NCBI RefSeq assembly: GCF_030283205.1
Contig: NZ_JASNWF010000006.1
Coordinates: 186,001-250,000, forward strand
DNA: 64,000 nucleotides
Direction of reading: 5' to 3'
Origin: Actinomadura opuntiae
GTDB lineage: Bacteria; Actinomycetota; Actinomycetes; Streptosporangiales; Streptosporangiaceae
The position numbers were made by a program, and so were the translations under genes. Below the pieces are notes generated by a model. That model made no database searches. It was given only the letters and a program-made list of their open reading frames with translations, and had not been told where the DNA came from. Each line of letters starts with the position of its first letter. Position 1 is the first letter of the stretch. Positions 8,102-14,618 of the stretch are shown here, piece by piece.

Positions 8102-9621
8102 GGTTTCCATATTACCCTCCCATGCCACTCTGGATGGGCGGCGACCACTTGCTTCAAGGTGCTGGCCCGCTCCGGTGTCATGCCGATCGGGTCAATAATC
8201 ACATTGTGCCCTTCGCCTATTTCTTTGCTTACCATTCTGGTGAAGCGCTCGATTGATTGGGGCTTTGGGATCGCCTGGCCTGGATTGCGCCCGTAGCTCG
8301 GCTGGACATCTGGAGAGCTCTTGACATCCCAAAAATTTCCCGTTGCATCGACGAATTCGCCTTGGTCTCTTCCTGCCGCGTCGAATGGAGCCCGCTTGAT
8401 AGGGCCGGGCAGGAGGCCGTCCCGTTCCAGTTGCAGGCCGACTTCTGCCTCGCGCTCCGTCTTGGCCGTGATCTCGCCACCGTGGGCAGGGTCCTTCGCC
8501 AGTTCCGTCAGCCGAGCCCGATACTCGGGAGTGCCCGGTACGAGGCCGAGCCGGCGTTCCGTGGCCTCGATGTCCTTGCCGAGCGCCCTGCCGACCGTCT
8601 TGTCGAAGGCGGCTTGGACGGCTTTGACGACTTTGGTGTCGGCGGTGGCCTTGAGGAGGTCGGCGAGGATCTTGCGGAGGGCCCAGCGTTCGGCGATGCC
8701 GGCGACGCGGCTGAGCATGTAGGCGCCGACGCGGGACAGGATCCTGCCGAACAGTTTGCGCAGCAGGCCGGAGACGGCGCCGGCGCCGAGCAGAAGGATG
8801 ATCTCGGCGATGTGCTCGCCGGTGACGATGCGGGTGGCGTCCCGGGTGGCCTGGGCGTACTCGTGGCATGCGTTGGCCAGGGCAGTGCACATCGACTGCA
8901 GGCCGGACAGGATGGTGGACGTGTCGCCGGGTCGGTACAGGGTGGCCCAGTAGTTGGCGACGGTGGTGTGTTCGGCGTTGTCGGCCGGGTCGAGGATGGT
9001 GGTGATCGTCCAGTTCAGCCACGAGGCGACCTGACCGATCTCGCGGGCGGCCTCCGCCCAGGCGTCGCCGGTCTGATCGAACATGTCCGGGTTGCCCTGC
9101 GGCCAGTCGTTGGAGGTGCCGAGCAGATCGTCCACCCAGCCGGGCAGGTGCGGTACCGCGTGGCGGATGAGCGGGACGGTGGTGTTGGGCGCCCAGCTCA
9201 TCGCCCCGATCACCGACGGGGGCGCGGCGGCCACCGCGAAGTTCTGCGACACCGGATGCGGCGGGAAGCGCCGTGGCCCGCCGCCGGGGCGGTCGGCGCG
9301 GGAGTGATGATCGGCGGCCAGGTGATTGTTGACCGTCTGGGTGAGGCCGAGGGAGGTGCCGCCCAACGCCTCGATCGCCTTGTGGAATGCCTGGTAGGCC
9401 GCCTTGGCTGCCGGGTCGTACAAGGCGGCGAACTGGTGGGCGGCCTTGTCGAAACCGGCCATGCCCGACGAATGCGCGGACAGCTTCTGCGACAGGGTCG
9501 TGTACGCCCTGATCAGGTCCTGCTGGCCGATCGCGAAGTTGGCCGCCGCACGGTCGACCGTCTCGGGCGTGATATCAACCCGCGCTGGGACGGGCGAGAC
9601 CGGATCCGGTGGTGGGCTCAT
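8098..9621 (-). CDS. Type VII-secreted polymorphic toxin with C-terminal nuclease domain
   Basis: A 507-residue protein. Residues about 15-110 form a helical WXG100-like/LXG-like delivery region (VDRAAANFAIGQQDL, AAKAAYQAFHKAI). A Pro-rich linker, a second helical domain and a hydrophobic stretch (about 270-330) follow. The last 120 residues carry E391/E393, D425 and D432-V-K434 in FVDATGNFWDVKSS, then GEGHNVIIDPIGMTPE and the end WHGRVIWKP. This fits the PD-(D/E)XK nuclease pattern and resembles the CdiA-EC869 toxin domain as I recall it. Start ATG 9621 overlaps the WXG100 stop. No signal peptide, as expected for type VII export. Confidence 0.72.
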   Translation of the reverse strand: MSPPPDPVSPVPARVDITPETVDRAAANFAIGQQDLIRAYTTLSQKLSAHSSGMAGFDKAAHQFAALYDPAAKAAYQAFHKAIEALGGTSLGLTQTVNNHLAADHHSRADRPGGGPRRFPPHPVSQNFAVAAAPPSVIGAMSWAPNTTVPLIRHAVPHLPGWVDDLLGTSNDWPQGNPDMFDQTGDAWAEAAREIGQVASWLNWTITTILDPADNAEHTTVANYWATLYRPGDTSTILSGLQSMCTALANACHEYAQATRDATRIVTGEHIAEIILLLGAGAVSGLLRKLFGRILSRVGAYMLSRVAGIAERWALRKILADLLKATADTKVVKAVQAAFDKTVGRALGKDIEATERRLGLVPGTPEYRARLTELAKDPAHGGEITAKTEREAEVGLQLERDGLLPGPIKRAPFDAAGRDQGEFVDATGNFWDVKSSPDVQPSYGRNPGQAIPKPQSIERFTRMVSKEIGEGHNVIIDPIGMTPERASTLKQVVAAHPEWHGRVIWKP

Positions 9622-9914
9622 GGTGGATTCCACATGCCGTGGTTCGCATGGAGGGAGGTGTGGAAGTTGCGCCGTGCCCGGGCGACGTACCGATGCAGCT
9701 CGTCCACCTGACGTGCCATATCGCGTGCGGCCAGCATCCATTCGCGATGGGCCTGTTCATAGGCCGCTCGCGCCTCTCCTGACCAGGCGGCTAACGACGT
9801 TCGTAGATCGCCGTCCAGACGATCCAACTCTTTTTCCAGCCGCTCGTACGCGCGCCGGAGATCGGCTTCCCCTCTCTCCAGCGCCGCCAGCTCCGCAAGG
9901 ATTCGATCGGCCAC
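9618..9914 (-). CDS. WXG100-family (Esx-like) small helical protein
   Basis: A 98-residue, almost wholly helical protein with the central turn LAAWSGEARAAYEQAH, whose WSG is the WXG motif (about residues 43-45), flanked by two amphipathic helices. This is the size and shape of Esx-type type VII secretion substrates and chaperone-like partners. It is the first gene of the toxin operon and its stop overlaps the toxin start, so it is probably the toxin's secretion partner. GTG at 9914 is the likely start; the ribosome site before it is weak. No other type VII machinery gene is in the window. Confidence 0.75.
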   Translation of the reverse strand: MADRILAELAALERGEADLRRAYERLEKELDRLDGDLRTSLAAWSGEARAAYEQAHREWMLAARDMARQVDELHRYVARARRNFHTSLHANHGMWNPP

Positions 9915-10508
9915 GACAGCAGGCTAATGGCGCAAACGACGATTTTCCCAACATGTTTCGTTTCGCGCGGACGATGCGGCAAGGCCAGTACTCGTCGCGG
10001 GGGCGGTGCGGCCCGGCTGCGTCCGGATCGGTCCGCACGTCACCGGGCCTCGCTAGCGTCGTATAAAGCGGCTTCACGTGGGATGCGCGATGTGGACGCA
10101 CATGGCGTGGCGCGGACGCTTCATCCCGGTGAGACTGCCCGCCGGTGGCCGGTTGCGGTCGTACGCGGCGCTGTGCGACGCCGTCGAGGGCTGCACGATG
10201 TTCTACGCGACGTCGCCGCACCGTAAATGCTGTGGGTTGCGGCAGGTTCTGGGCGTTCTGGCCGACCACCCGAACGGCGTCGGCCAAAGACATCGCCCTG
10301 GCCCTCGATTCGCCTGCCCCTTCGGTTTGGAGATCGGGGCCTCGTCACCGTCTGCGAGATCAATCGGCTTCGTTGCGACGCCGCGAGGTGTTTTACCGAG
10401 AGTTGCCCGGACGCTGGCCGCGACACATTGTCCCCGTCCTTACGTGCGGTTACTTTTCGAATTTGAAGGGTCGCTTCATGTGACCGAAGGTCAGGGAATC
10501 GGGGGAAC
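9915..10508. other. Gene-poor gap of about 590 bp
   Basis: Between the WXG100 gene and the HbpS-like gene no intact reading frame with family-like sequence was found on either strand. The only recognisable coding trace is a broken winged-helix fragment near 10234-10365, described separately. The stretch contains the promoter regions of the toxin operon and of the gene at 10509, but no hexamer pair is convincing by eye. Confidence 0.5.
10234..10365 (+). pseudogene. Decayed winged-helix regulator fragment
   Basis: Three short pieces in three frames line up in the order of a winged helix. They are GLRQVLGVLADHPNGV (frame of 10234), then AKDIALALDSPAPSVWR after a one-base shift, then GDRGLVTV after another shift. 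Helix 1, helix 2-turn-helix 3 and a wing strand are recognisable, as in IclR/MarR-like regulators, but the frame is broken twice within about 100 bases and no full domain follows. It is probably a dead regulator gene; sequencing error is an alternative. Confidence 0.4.
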
Positions 10509-11084
10509 ATGTCGATCAGGCGTTTCATCGGCGGCGCCGTCGCGCTGGGTGCGGTCGCCGCCGGGGCGGTCGGCGTCGCGGGGCCGGCGTCCGCCGCCGC
10601 GCCGGCCGCCGCCGTCGCGGTCCAGGACGGGCACGGCAAGCACGGCCACGGGCACGGACATGGCCACGGGCATGGGGATGGCGCTGCCACGGCGCCGGAG
10701 CGGGTGCTGTCGAACAGCGCGCTCGTCCGCGCGTCCAGGGAGTTCGTGGAGTCGGCCCGCCGGCACGGGAACCAGCGCGTCACGATGGTGATCATGGAGC
10801 GGGCGGGCACCATCCGGCTGGTCGTCCGGACGCGCGAGGCGGGCCCGCAGACCTACGTGTCCGCCAAGGCCAAGGCGTACACCGCCGTGGCGTTCGGTCA
10901 GCCCACCAGCGCTCTGTCCGGGAACGAGACGATCAAGCAGATCCCGGGCACGCTCACGCTGCCCGGCGGCGTCCCGGTCATCTACAAGGGGTTCCCGATC
11001 GCGGGCATCGGGGTGGGCGGCGCCCCGGACGGCCGGATCGACGAGGCGATCGCGAACGACGTGCTGGCGGCCATCGGCCGCTGA
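10509..11084 (+). CDS. Secreted HbpS/GlcG-like protein with His-Gly repeat
   Basis: A 191-residue protein with a signal peptide (RR, hydrophobic core, cleavage near ASA at about residues 27-29). A striking DGHGKHGHGHGHGHGHG stretch follows (residues 40-56, seven histidines), then the GlcG/HbpS domain (about 65-190) with KAKAYTAVAFGQPTSAL and the end GIGVGGAPDGRIDEAIANDVL. Family members bind heme or iron outside the cell; Streptomyces HbpS works with a sensor kinase in oxidative stress. The His-rich arm predicts divalent metal binding. No partner kinase is adjacent. The ATG at 10509 sits after a GGGGGAA ribosome site. Confidence 0.82.
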   Translation: MSIRRFIGGAVALGAVAAGAVGVAGPASAAAPAAAVAVQDGHGKHGHGHGHGHGHGDGAATAPERVLSNSALVRASREFVESARRHGNQRVTMVIMERAGTIRLVVRTREAGPQTYVSAKAKAYTAVAFGQPTSALSGNETIKQIPGTLTLPGGVPVIYKGFPIAGIGVGGAPDGRIDEAIANDVLAAIGR

Positions 11085-11105
11085 CCCGGCCGGACGGTCG
11101 CGGAT

Positions 11106-11144
11106 TCCGGCCGGGTGCCGCCACGAGCACCGCACCCGGCCGGA
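11106..11144 (+). terminator. Hairpin terminator after the HbpS-like gene
   Basis: A perfect 13-bp stem, TCCGGCCGGGTGC (11106-11118) with its complement at 11132-11144 and a 13-nt loop, starts 22 bases after the stop at 11084. There is no T tract, as is common for actinobacterial terminators. It lies between two convergent genes and may serve both. Confidence 0.65.
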
Positions 11145-11195
11145 CCGCGCACCCACCGGCCCGCCCTCCGGCCCCCTCTGCAGCCGGTGGAACCG

Positions 11196-11570
11196 CTAGC
11201 TGCCCAGGTCCAGTGGTCGGCGGATCGCCGCACCAACCAACTCCTGGGCGCGGATCATTGCGGCATCGGCCTGGTGGGCCAGCTCGTCGTTGCGCGGCTC
11301 GTTGATGGACTGGGCGACTCGCGAGGCGCAGTCCTCGACCGCTGCCGCCCCCTCGCGGGTTAGCGTCCTCGCCGCGAGCTTCTGCACGGTTCGTGCCGCA
11401 TCGCGGTATCGGCGGCCTGCCTGACGCAGCGTGTCCTCGTCGCGGTCGCGGTCGAGGCGGGCCTCGACCCTGCTGCGGTTCCCCTTGTATTCGACGGCGG
11501 CCTGGTAGTGCTCGATCAGTGCTTCCTGGAGGGCCAGCAGGGTGTCGCGCTCACCGCATTGGGAGGGCAT
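11196..11570 (-). CDS. Hypothetical helical protein
   Basis: I do not recognise a family. The 124-residue product is charged and predicted helical (ALQEALIEHYQAAVEY, then RLDRDRDEDTLRQAGRRYRDAARTV), with no signal peptide or membrane segment. ATG at 11570 gives the start MPSQCGERDTLLALQ; the frame extends to a TTG at 11630 without a visible ribosome site. Third positions are G/C rich but less so than in neighbouring housekeeping genes, in line with the accessory character of this stretch. It lies between the terminator of the HbpS-like gene and the SnoaL-like gene. Confidence 0.5.
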   Translation of the reverse strand: MPSQCGERDTLLALQEALIEHYQAAVEYKGNRSRVEARLDRDRDEDTLRQAGRRYRDAARTVQKLAARTLTREGAAAVEDCASRVAQSINEPRNDELAHQADAAMIRAQELVGAAIRRPLDLGS

Positions 11571-11677
11571 CCGCGAAAGCCCGCCCGGTGCGTTGGCCGG
11601 GCGTTCAAGGCGACCCGCCGCGATTTCCAAGGTGATGGCGATTTCCCCGCGCTGGGAGGGCGGCTGCCCGGGGGAGA

Positions 11678-12091
11678 TCAGTTCTCGCGTGTCCAGGCGG
11701 GTGTGATACGCACCTCGCGGATTCGCCAGCCCGCCGGCGTACGGACTGAGGTGTAGTGCTGTCGCAGGCCGCCGGTGAAATGGGGTGCCTGGCCGTCGCG
11801 GTAGTAGTACACGATCGAGTTCGCCGAGACGGCCGCCTGGTCGCCGTCGACGTCCACCAGGAGCTCGGCGGTCGTGTGGTGGGTGTGCTGTCCCTCGACC
11901 TCACTCCGTCGCATGAAGTCGACGACCCTGCCGATGCCGCGGAGGTCGTCCCCGCGCGGCGAGTGCACCGCCACATCGTCGGTGAAGACGGTGTCCGCGT
12001 CCTCCCATCGCTTCTCGTCGAGTAGACGCGCGAAGCGGGTGCACAGGTCGGCGATCTCGATGCGGTCGGCGACGAGGGTGCTCGTGGTCAT
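11678..12091 (-). CDS. SnoaL-like / NTF2-fold protein
   Basis: A 137-residue protein with the NTF2-like (SnoaL_4) pattern. The N-terminal helix ADRIEIADLCTRFARLLDEK leads to WEDADTVFTDDVAVHSPRG, then HTHHTTAELLVDVDGDQAAV and the strand end GWRIREVRITPAWT. The family includes polyketide cyclases, isomerases and many small-molecule binding proteins; the pocket chemistry cannot be told from the sequence. The ATG at 12091 is preceded by a GAAAGAAC stretch. It is divergent from the hydrolase gene at 12134 with only 42 bp between the starts, so the two probably share a control region. Confidence 0.75.
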   Translation of the reverse strand: MTTSTLVADRIEIADLCTRFARLLDEKRWEDADTVFTDDVAVHSPRGDDLRGIGRVVDFMRRSEVEGQHTHHTTAELLVDVDGDQAAVSANSIVYYYRDGQAPHFTGGLRQHYTSVRTPAGWRIREVRITPAWTREN

Positions 12092-12133
12092 GATTGTTCT
12101 TTCGATTGGCCGCCCACGGGATGGAGGACTCTC

Positions 12134-13006
12134 ATGTTCGAGCGTCCCGCCACTGTCACCGAGACGTCTTTCGGGCCGCTGGAGTACCGGCTGGAAAAGC
12201 GCGGGCCGTCTACCGTTCTGATGCTGCACGGTGGGCATATGCGGGCGAGTCTGCCGCTGGGGGAGGAGGTGTTCGCCGAGGCTGGATTTTCGGTGCTGGC
12301 ACCGTCGCGGCCTGGGTACGGCCGCACGCCGTCGGGCACCGGGACGTCTCCCGCCCGGTTCGCCGATGCGGTCGTCGAGCTCTGCGCTGACCTGGGCATC
12401 GAGCGGCTGGCGGCCGTCGTCGGCCAGTCGGCGGGCGGCCCGACGGCGGTGACCCTCGCCTCCCGGCACCCCGACCTCGTCGAGCGCCTCGTCTTGGAAA
12501 GCGCCGTCGGCTTCCTTCCTTGGCCCGACCGCCGCACCCGCTTGGGCGGACGCCTGGTGTTCTCTCCGGGCGTCGAACGTGTCAGCTGGGCGTTCGTCCA
12601 TGGTCTCGTCCGCCGGGCCCCGCAGGCGGCGTTGCACCTGTTGCTGCGCGACCTGACCACCGGTCCGGCCGATGGGCTTGTCTCCGAGTTGTCCGCCGAG
12701 CACCGCGCGCTGCTAGTGGAACTCTTCGCGCGGATGCGTTCGGGGTCTGGCTTCACGACGGATCTCCGCTGCATGGCCCGTCCCGGCAAGGTCCCTCCGG
12801 TCACGCAGCCGACCCTGGTCATCGCCGCTCCCAGAGACGGCGCCGTGCCCTTCGCCCAGGCCGAGGCGCTGGTCGCCGCAATCCCCGGCGCGCGGCTCCT
12901 CATCAGTGCTGCCCCGAGCCACTTCATCTGGTTCGGCGACGACTATCCGGCAATCGTCGCCGCCATCACCGACTTCCTCGCGGGCAATTGGAGAATGCTT
13001 GGGTGA
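12134..13006 (+). CDS. Alpha/beta-fold hydrolase
   Basis: A 290-residue alpha/beta hydrolase. The oxyanion region is VLMLHGGHM (about residues 29-37), the nucleophile elbow is GQSAGG with S99, and the acid and base of the triad are probably D235 (PRDGAVPF) and H263 (PSHFIWF). The family cuts esters, amides or lactones, and the substrate is unknown. Start ATG 12134 follows a GATGGAGGACTCTC ribosome site. The stop overlaps the Nudix gene start (GTGA), so the two form an operon. Confidence 0.82.
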   Translation: MFERPATVTETSFGPLEYRLEKRGPSTVLMLHGGHMRASLPLGEEVFAEAGFSVLAPSRPGYGRTPSGTGTSPARFADAVVELCADLGIERLAAVVGQSAGGPTAVTLASRHPDLVERLVLESAVGFLPWPDRRTRLGGRLVFSPGVERVSWAFVHGLVRRAPQAALHLLLRDLTTGPADGLVSELSAEHRALLVELFARMRSGSGFTTDLRCMARPGKVPPVTQPTLVIAAPRDGAVPFAQAEALVAAIPGARLLISAAPSHFIWFGDDYPAIVAAITDFLAGNWRMLG

Positions 13007-13461
13007 GCCGACCGAGAATCCGCGTCGCGGCCTACGTGATCAGGCGTCGTGCTGTCGCTGAACTCCTGGTGTTCGATCATGTCGGCCTGCCTGAGGCGGG
13101 AACCCAGGTGCCCGCTGGTGGTGTCCATCCGGGTGAAGGTCTTGAAGAGGCGGTCTTGCGTGAGGTTGCTGAGGAGACCGGTTTGGTCAGCGCGTCGGTG
13201 GTCCGGCGGGTAGCGGTGGAAGACAGGCCTCATCCCGACACTCACCGGCCTCGGAGGACCACCTTTTTCCAGTTGGAGGCGCCCGCGTCCATGGCGGACA
13301 GTTGGTGTCACACCGTCCGTGGCGATGGCGAGGATGTCGGCTTGATGTTCGCATGTCGTTTTCTGCCGCTTCCTCTTGGACAGCCGCTCGCAGATGATCA
13401 GGACGCCTGGCTGGGGCATATCGACCCCGGCTGGACGACGGTGCCCGGCATTCCCCGGTGA
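13003..13461 (+). CDS. NUDIX hydrolase
   Basis: A 152-residue Nudix protein with an intact Nudix box, G-x5-E-x7-REVAEETGL (from GGVHPGEGLEEAVLR, about residues 39-61), which binds Mg2+ and cleaves nucleoside-diphosphate-linked substrates. The start is GTG at 13003, overlapping the hydrolase stop; this leaves only an eight-residue lead before the first strand VAAYVIRR. The substrate is not evident. The pairing with the hydrolase suggests a joint small-molecule detoxification or salvage role, which is inference. Confidence 0.82.
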   Translation: MSRPRIRVAAYVIRRRAVAELLVFDHVGLPEAGTQVPAGGVHPGEGLEEAVLREVAEETGLVSASVVRRVAVEDRPHPDTHRPRRTTFFQLEAPASMADSWCHTVRGDGEDVGLMFACRFLPLPLGQPLADDQDAWLGHIDPGWTTVPGIPR

Positions 13462-13489
13462 CCGAGATGCGGCGGTGCTTGATCCCTGG

Positions 13490-13984
13490 TCAGGCGGGCG
13501 GGTCGACGTGGAGGGTCGTCTTGAAGTTCTCGCCGCCGTAGAGGGATTCGTAATGGATCTCGATTTGGATGCGTCGCTTGATGAGGTCGGCGAACCAGGC
13601 ATGCTGCTCGCGGTCGAAGTCGTCGAGGCTCAGCAGGAAGGAATGGAAGCCGACGGGGATCGCGCGAGGGGGACGAACGGTCATGGCGCCCGGCCGGGCG
13701 GGTAGTGACGCGCGCATCTGGTCGACGGTGGGTTGGTCCCAGCCGCCGAGGACCTGGCCGTCGAGCTTCAGGATGGTGCGCGTGATGATCGCTGGGCCAA
13801 GGCCCTGGTTGATGAGCTGGATTCCGGTCCGGTCGCCGTGGCGCCGCGGGGTCCATAACTCCAGCAGGGGGCGTACCGCGTGACGGTTGTGTTGACGGAC
13901 GGCGCGGGCTTCCAGGAAGGAGACTGCCAGGGAGAGCAGGGCGATGAGTGTTGCGCAGATCGCGGTGACGTTGTTGGCGTCCAT
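13490..13984 (-). CDS. Hypothetical membrane-anchored protein
   Basis: A 164-residue protein with one N-terminal transmembrane helix (about residues 6-25, ICATLIALLSLAVSFLEAR). A soluble beta-rich domain follows that includes GIQLINQGLGPAIITRTIL, a pattern seen in uncharacterised actinobacterial membrane proteins with an Ig-like or OB-like outer domain. I cannot name the family. ATG at 13984 is a reasonable start. It converges on the Nudix gene and is followed at 43 bp by the Sap-like gene reading the same way. Confidence 0.6.
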   Translation of the reverse strand: MDANNVTAICATLIALLSLAVSFLEARAVRQHNRHAVRPLLELWTPRRHGDRTGIQLINQGLGPAIITRTILKLDGQVLGGWDQPTVDQMRASLPARPGAMTVRPPRAIPVGFHSFLLSLDDFDREQHAWFADLIKRRIQIEIHYESLYGGENFKTTLHVDPPA

Positions 13985-14029
13985 CGGCCTCTCGCTATGA
14001 AGTTGGCTGCCTCTCCTACGACTCGGCTA

Positions 14030-14575
14030 TCACGGGTCCGGTTCCGGGGTGAGGGCTACCGGCGTCATGCTGAGAGTGGTTAGGCCGGATAGGCCCTTGC
14101 CCAGGAGGACTACTCCGATTACCAGGAGCAATATGAACATCACCGTGGTGCTGTTGCGTTCCAGCCAGGAGCGCAGGCTGTTCAGCGGGCGGCGCATCCG
14201 TTCGGTGTCGGCGATATAGACGGCGACCGGGACGGCCACGGTGCATGCCGCGATCACCGTGAACACCGCGACGGCGCCCGCCTGGCCGCCGATGCTCAAT
14301 TCGCCTTGGGCCACGGCGATGCCGGCTGCGGCGCACATCATCAGGTTCTTGGGGTTGACCGCCGACAGGAGCGCGCCGAGCGAGGCGGCCTTGACCGGGG
14401 TGAAGGTGTCGATGGCCTGCATCCATTTGGGCATGCCTGCCTGCTCGGACGGGTTCGGGCGGGACGTGAACTGCTTGGCGGCGAGGATCAGCATGAGGAT
14501 CACCGCGATGATCGGGATCGGGCTGATGGCCACCCCGACCGCCAGCGGCCGCGGCTCGCCGATGACCTGCTCCAT
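14030..14575 (-). CDS. Sap/GAP family exporter-like protein, internally shortened
   Basis: A 181-residue membrane protein of the GAP/Sap family (sulfolipid-1-addressing protein group, related to LysE-like exporters). LAVGVAISPIPIIAVILML at the start, LGALLSAVNPKNLMMCAAAGI in the middle and FTVIAACTVAVPVAVYIA near the end are all typical. Family members are usually about 210-250 residues with six helices. Here the first helix runs straight into LAAKQFTSRPNPSE, which normally follows helix 3, so about 40-70 residues with helices 2 and 3 seem to be missing in frame. It may be non-functional. ATG at 14575 is the start. Confidence 0.75.
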   Translation of the reverse strand: MEQVIGEPRPLAVGVAISPIPIIAVILMLILAAKQFTSRPNPSEQAGMPKWMQAIDTFTPVKAASLGALLSAVNPKNLMMCAAAGIAVAQGELSIGGQAGAVAVFTVIAACTVAVPVAVYIADTERMRRPLNSLRSWLERNSTTVMFILLLVIGVVLLGKGLSGLTTLSMTPVALTPEPDP

Positions 14576-14618
14576 AGCGCCCCTGAATGCTTTCGGTCGA
14601 ACTATCCGGTCGGTTCCG

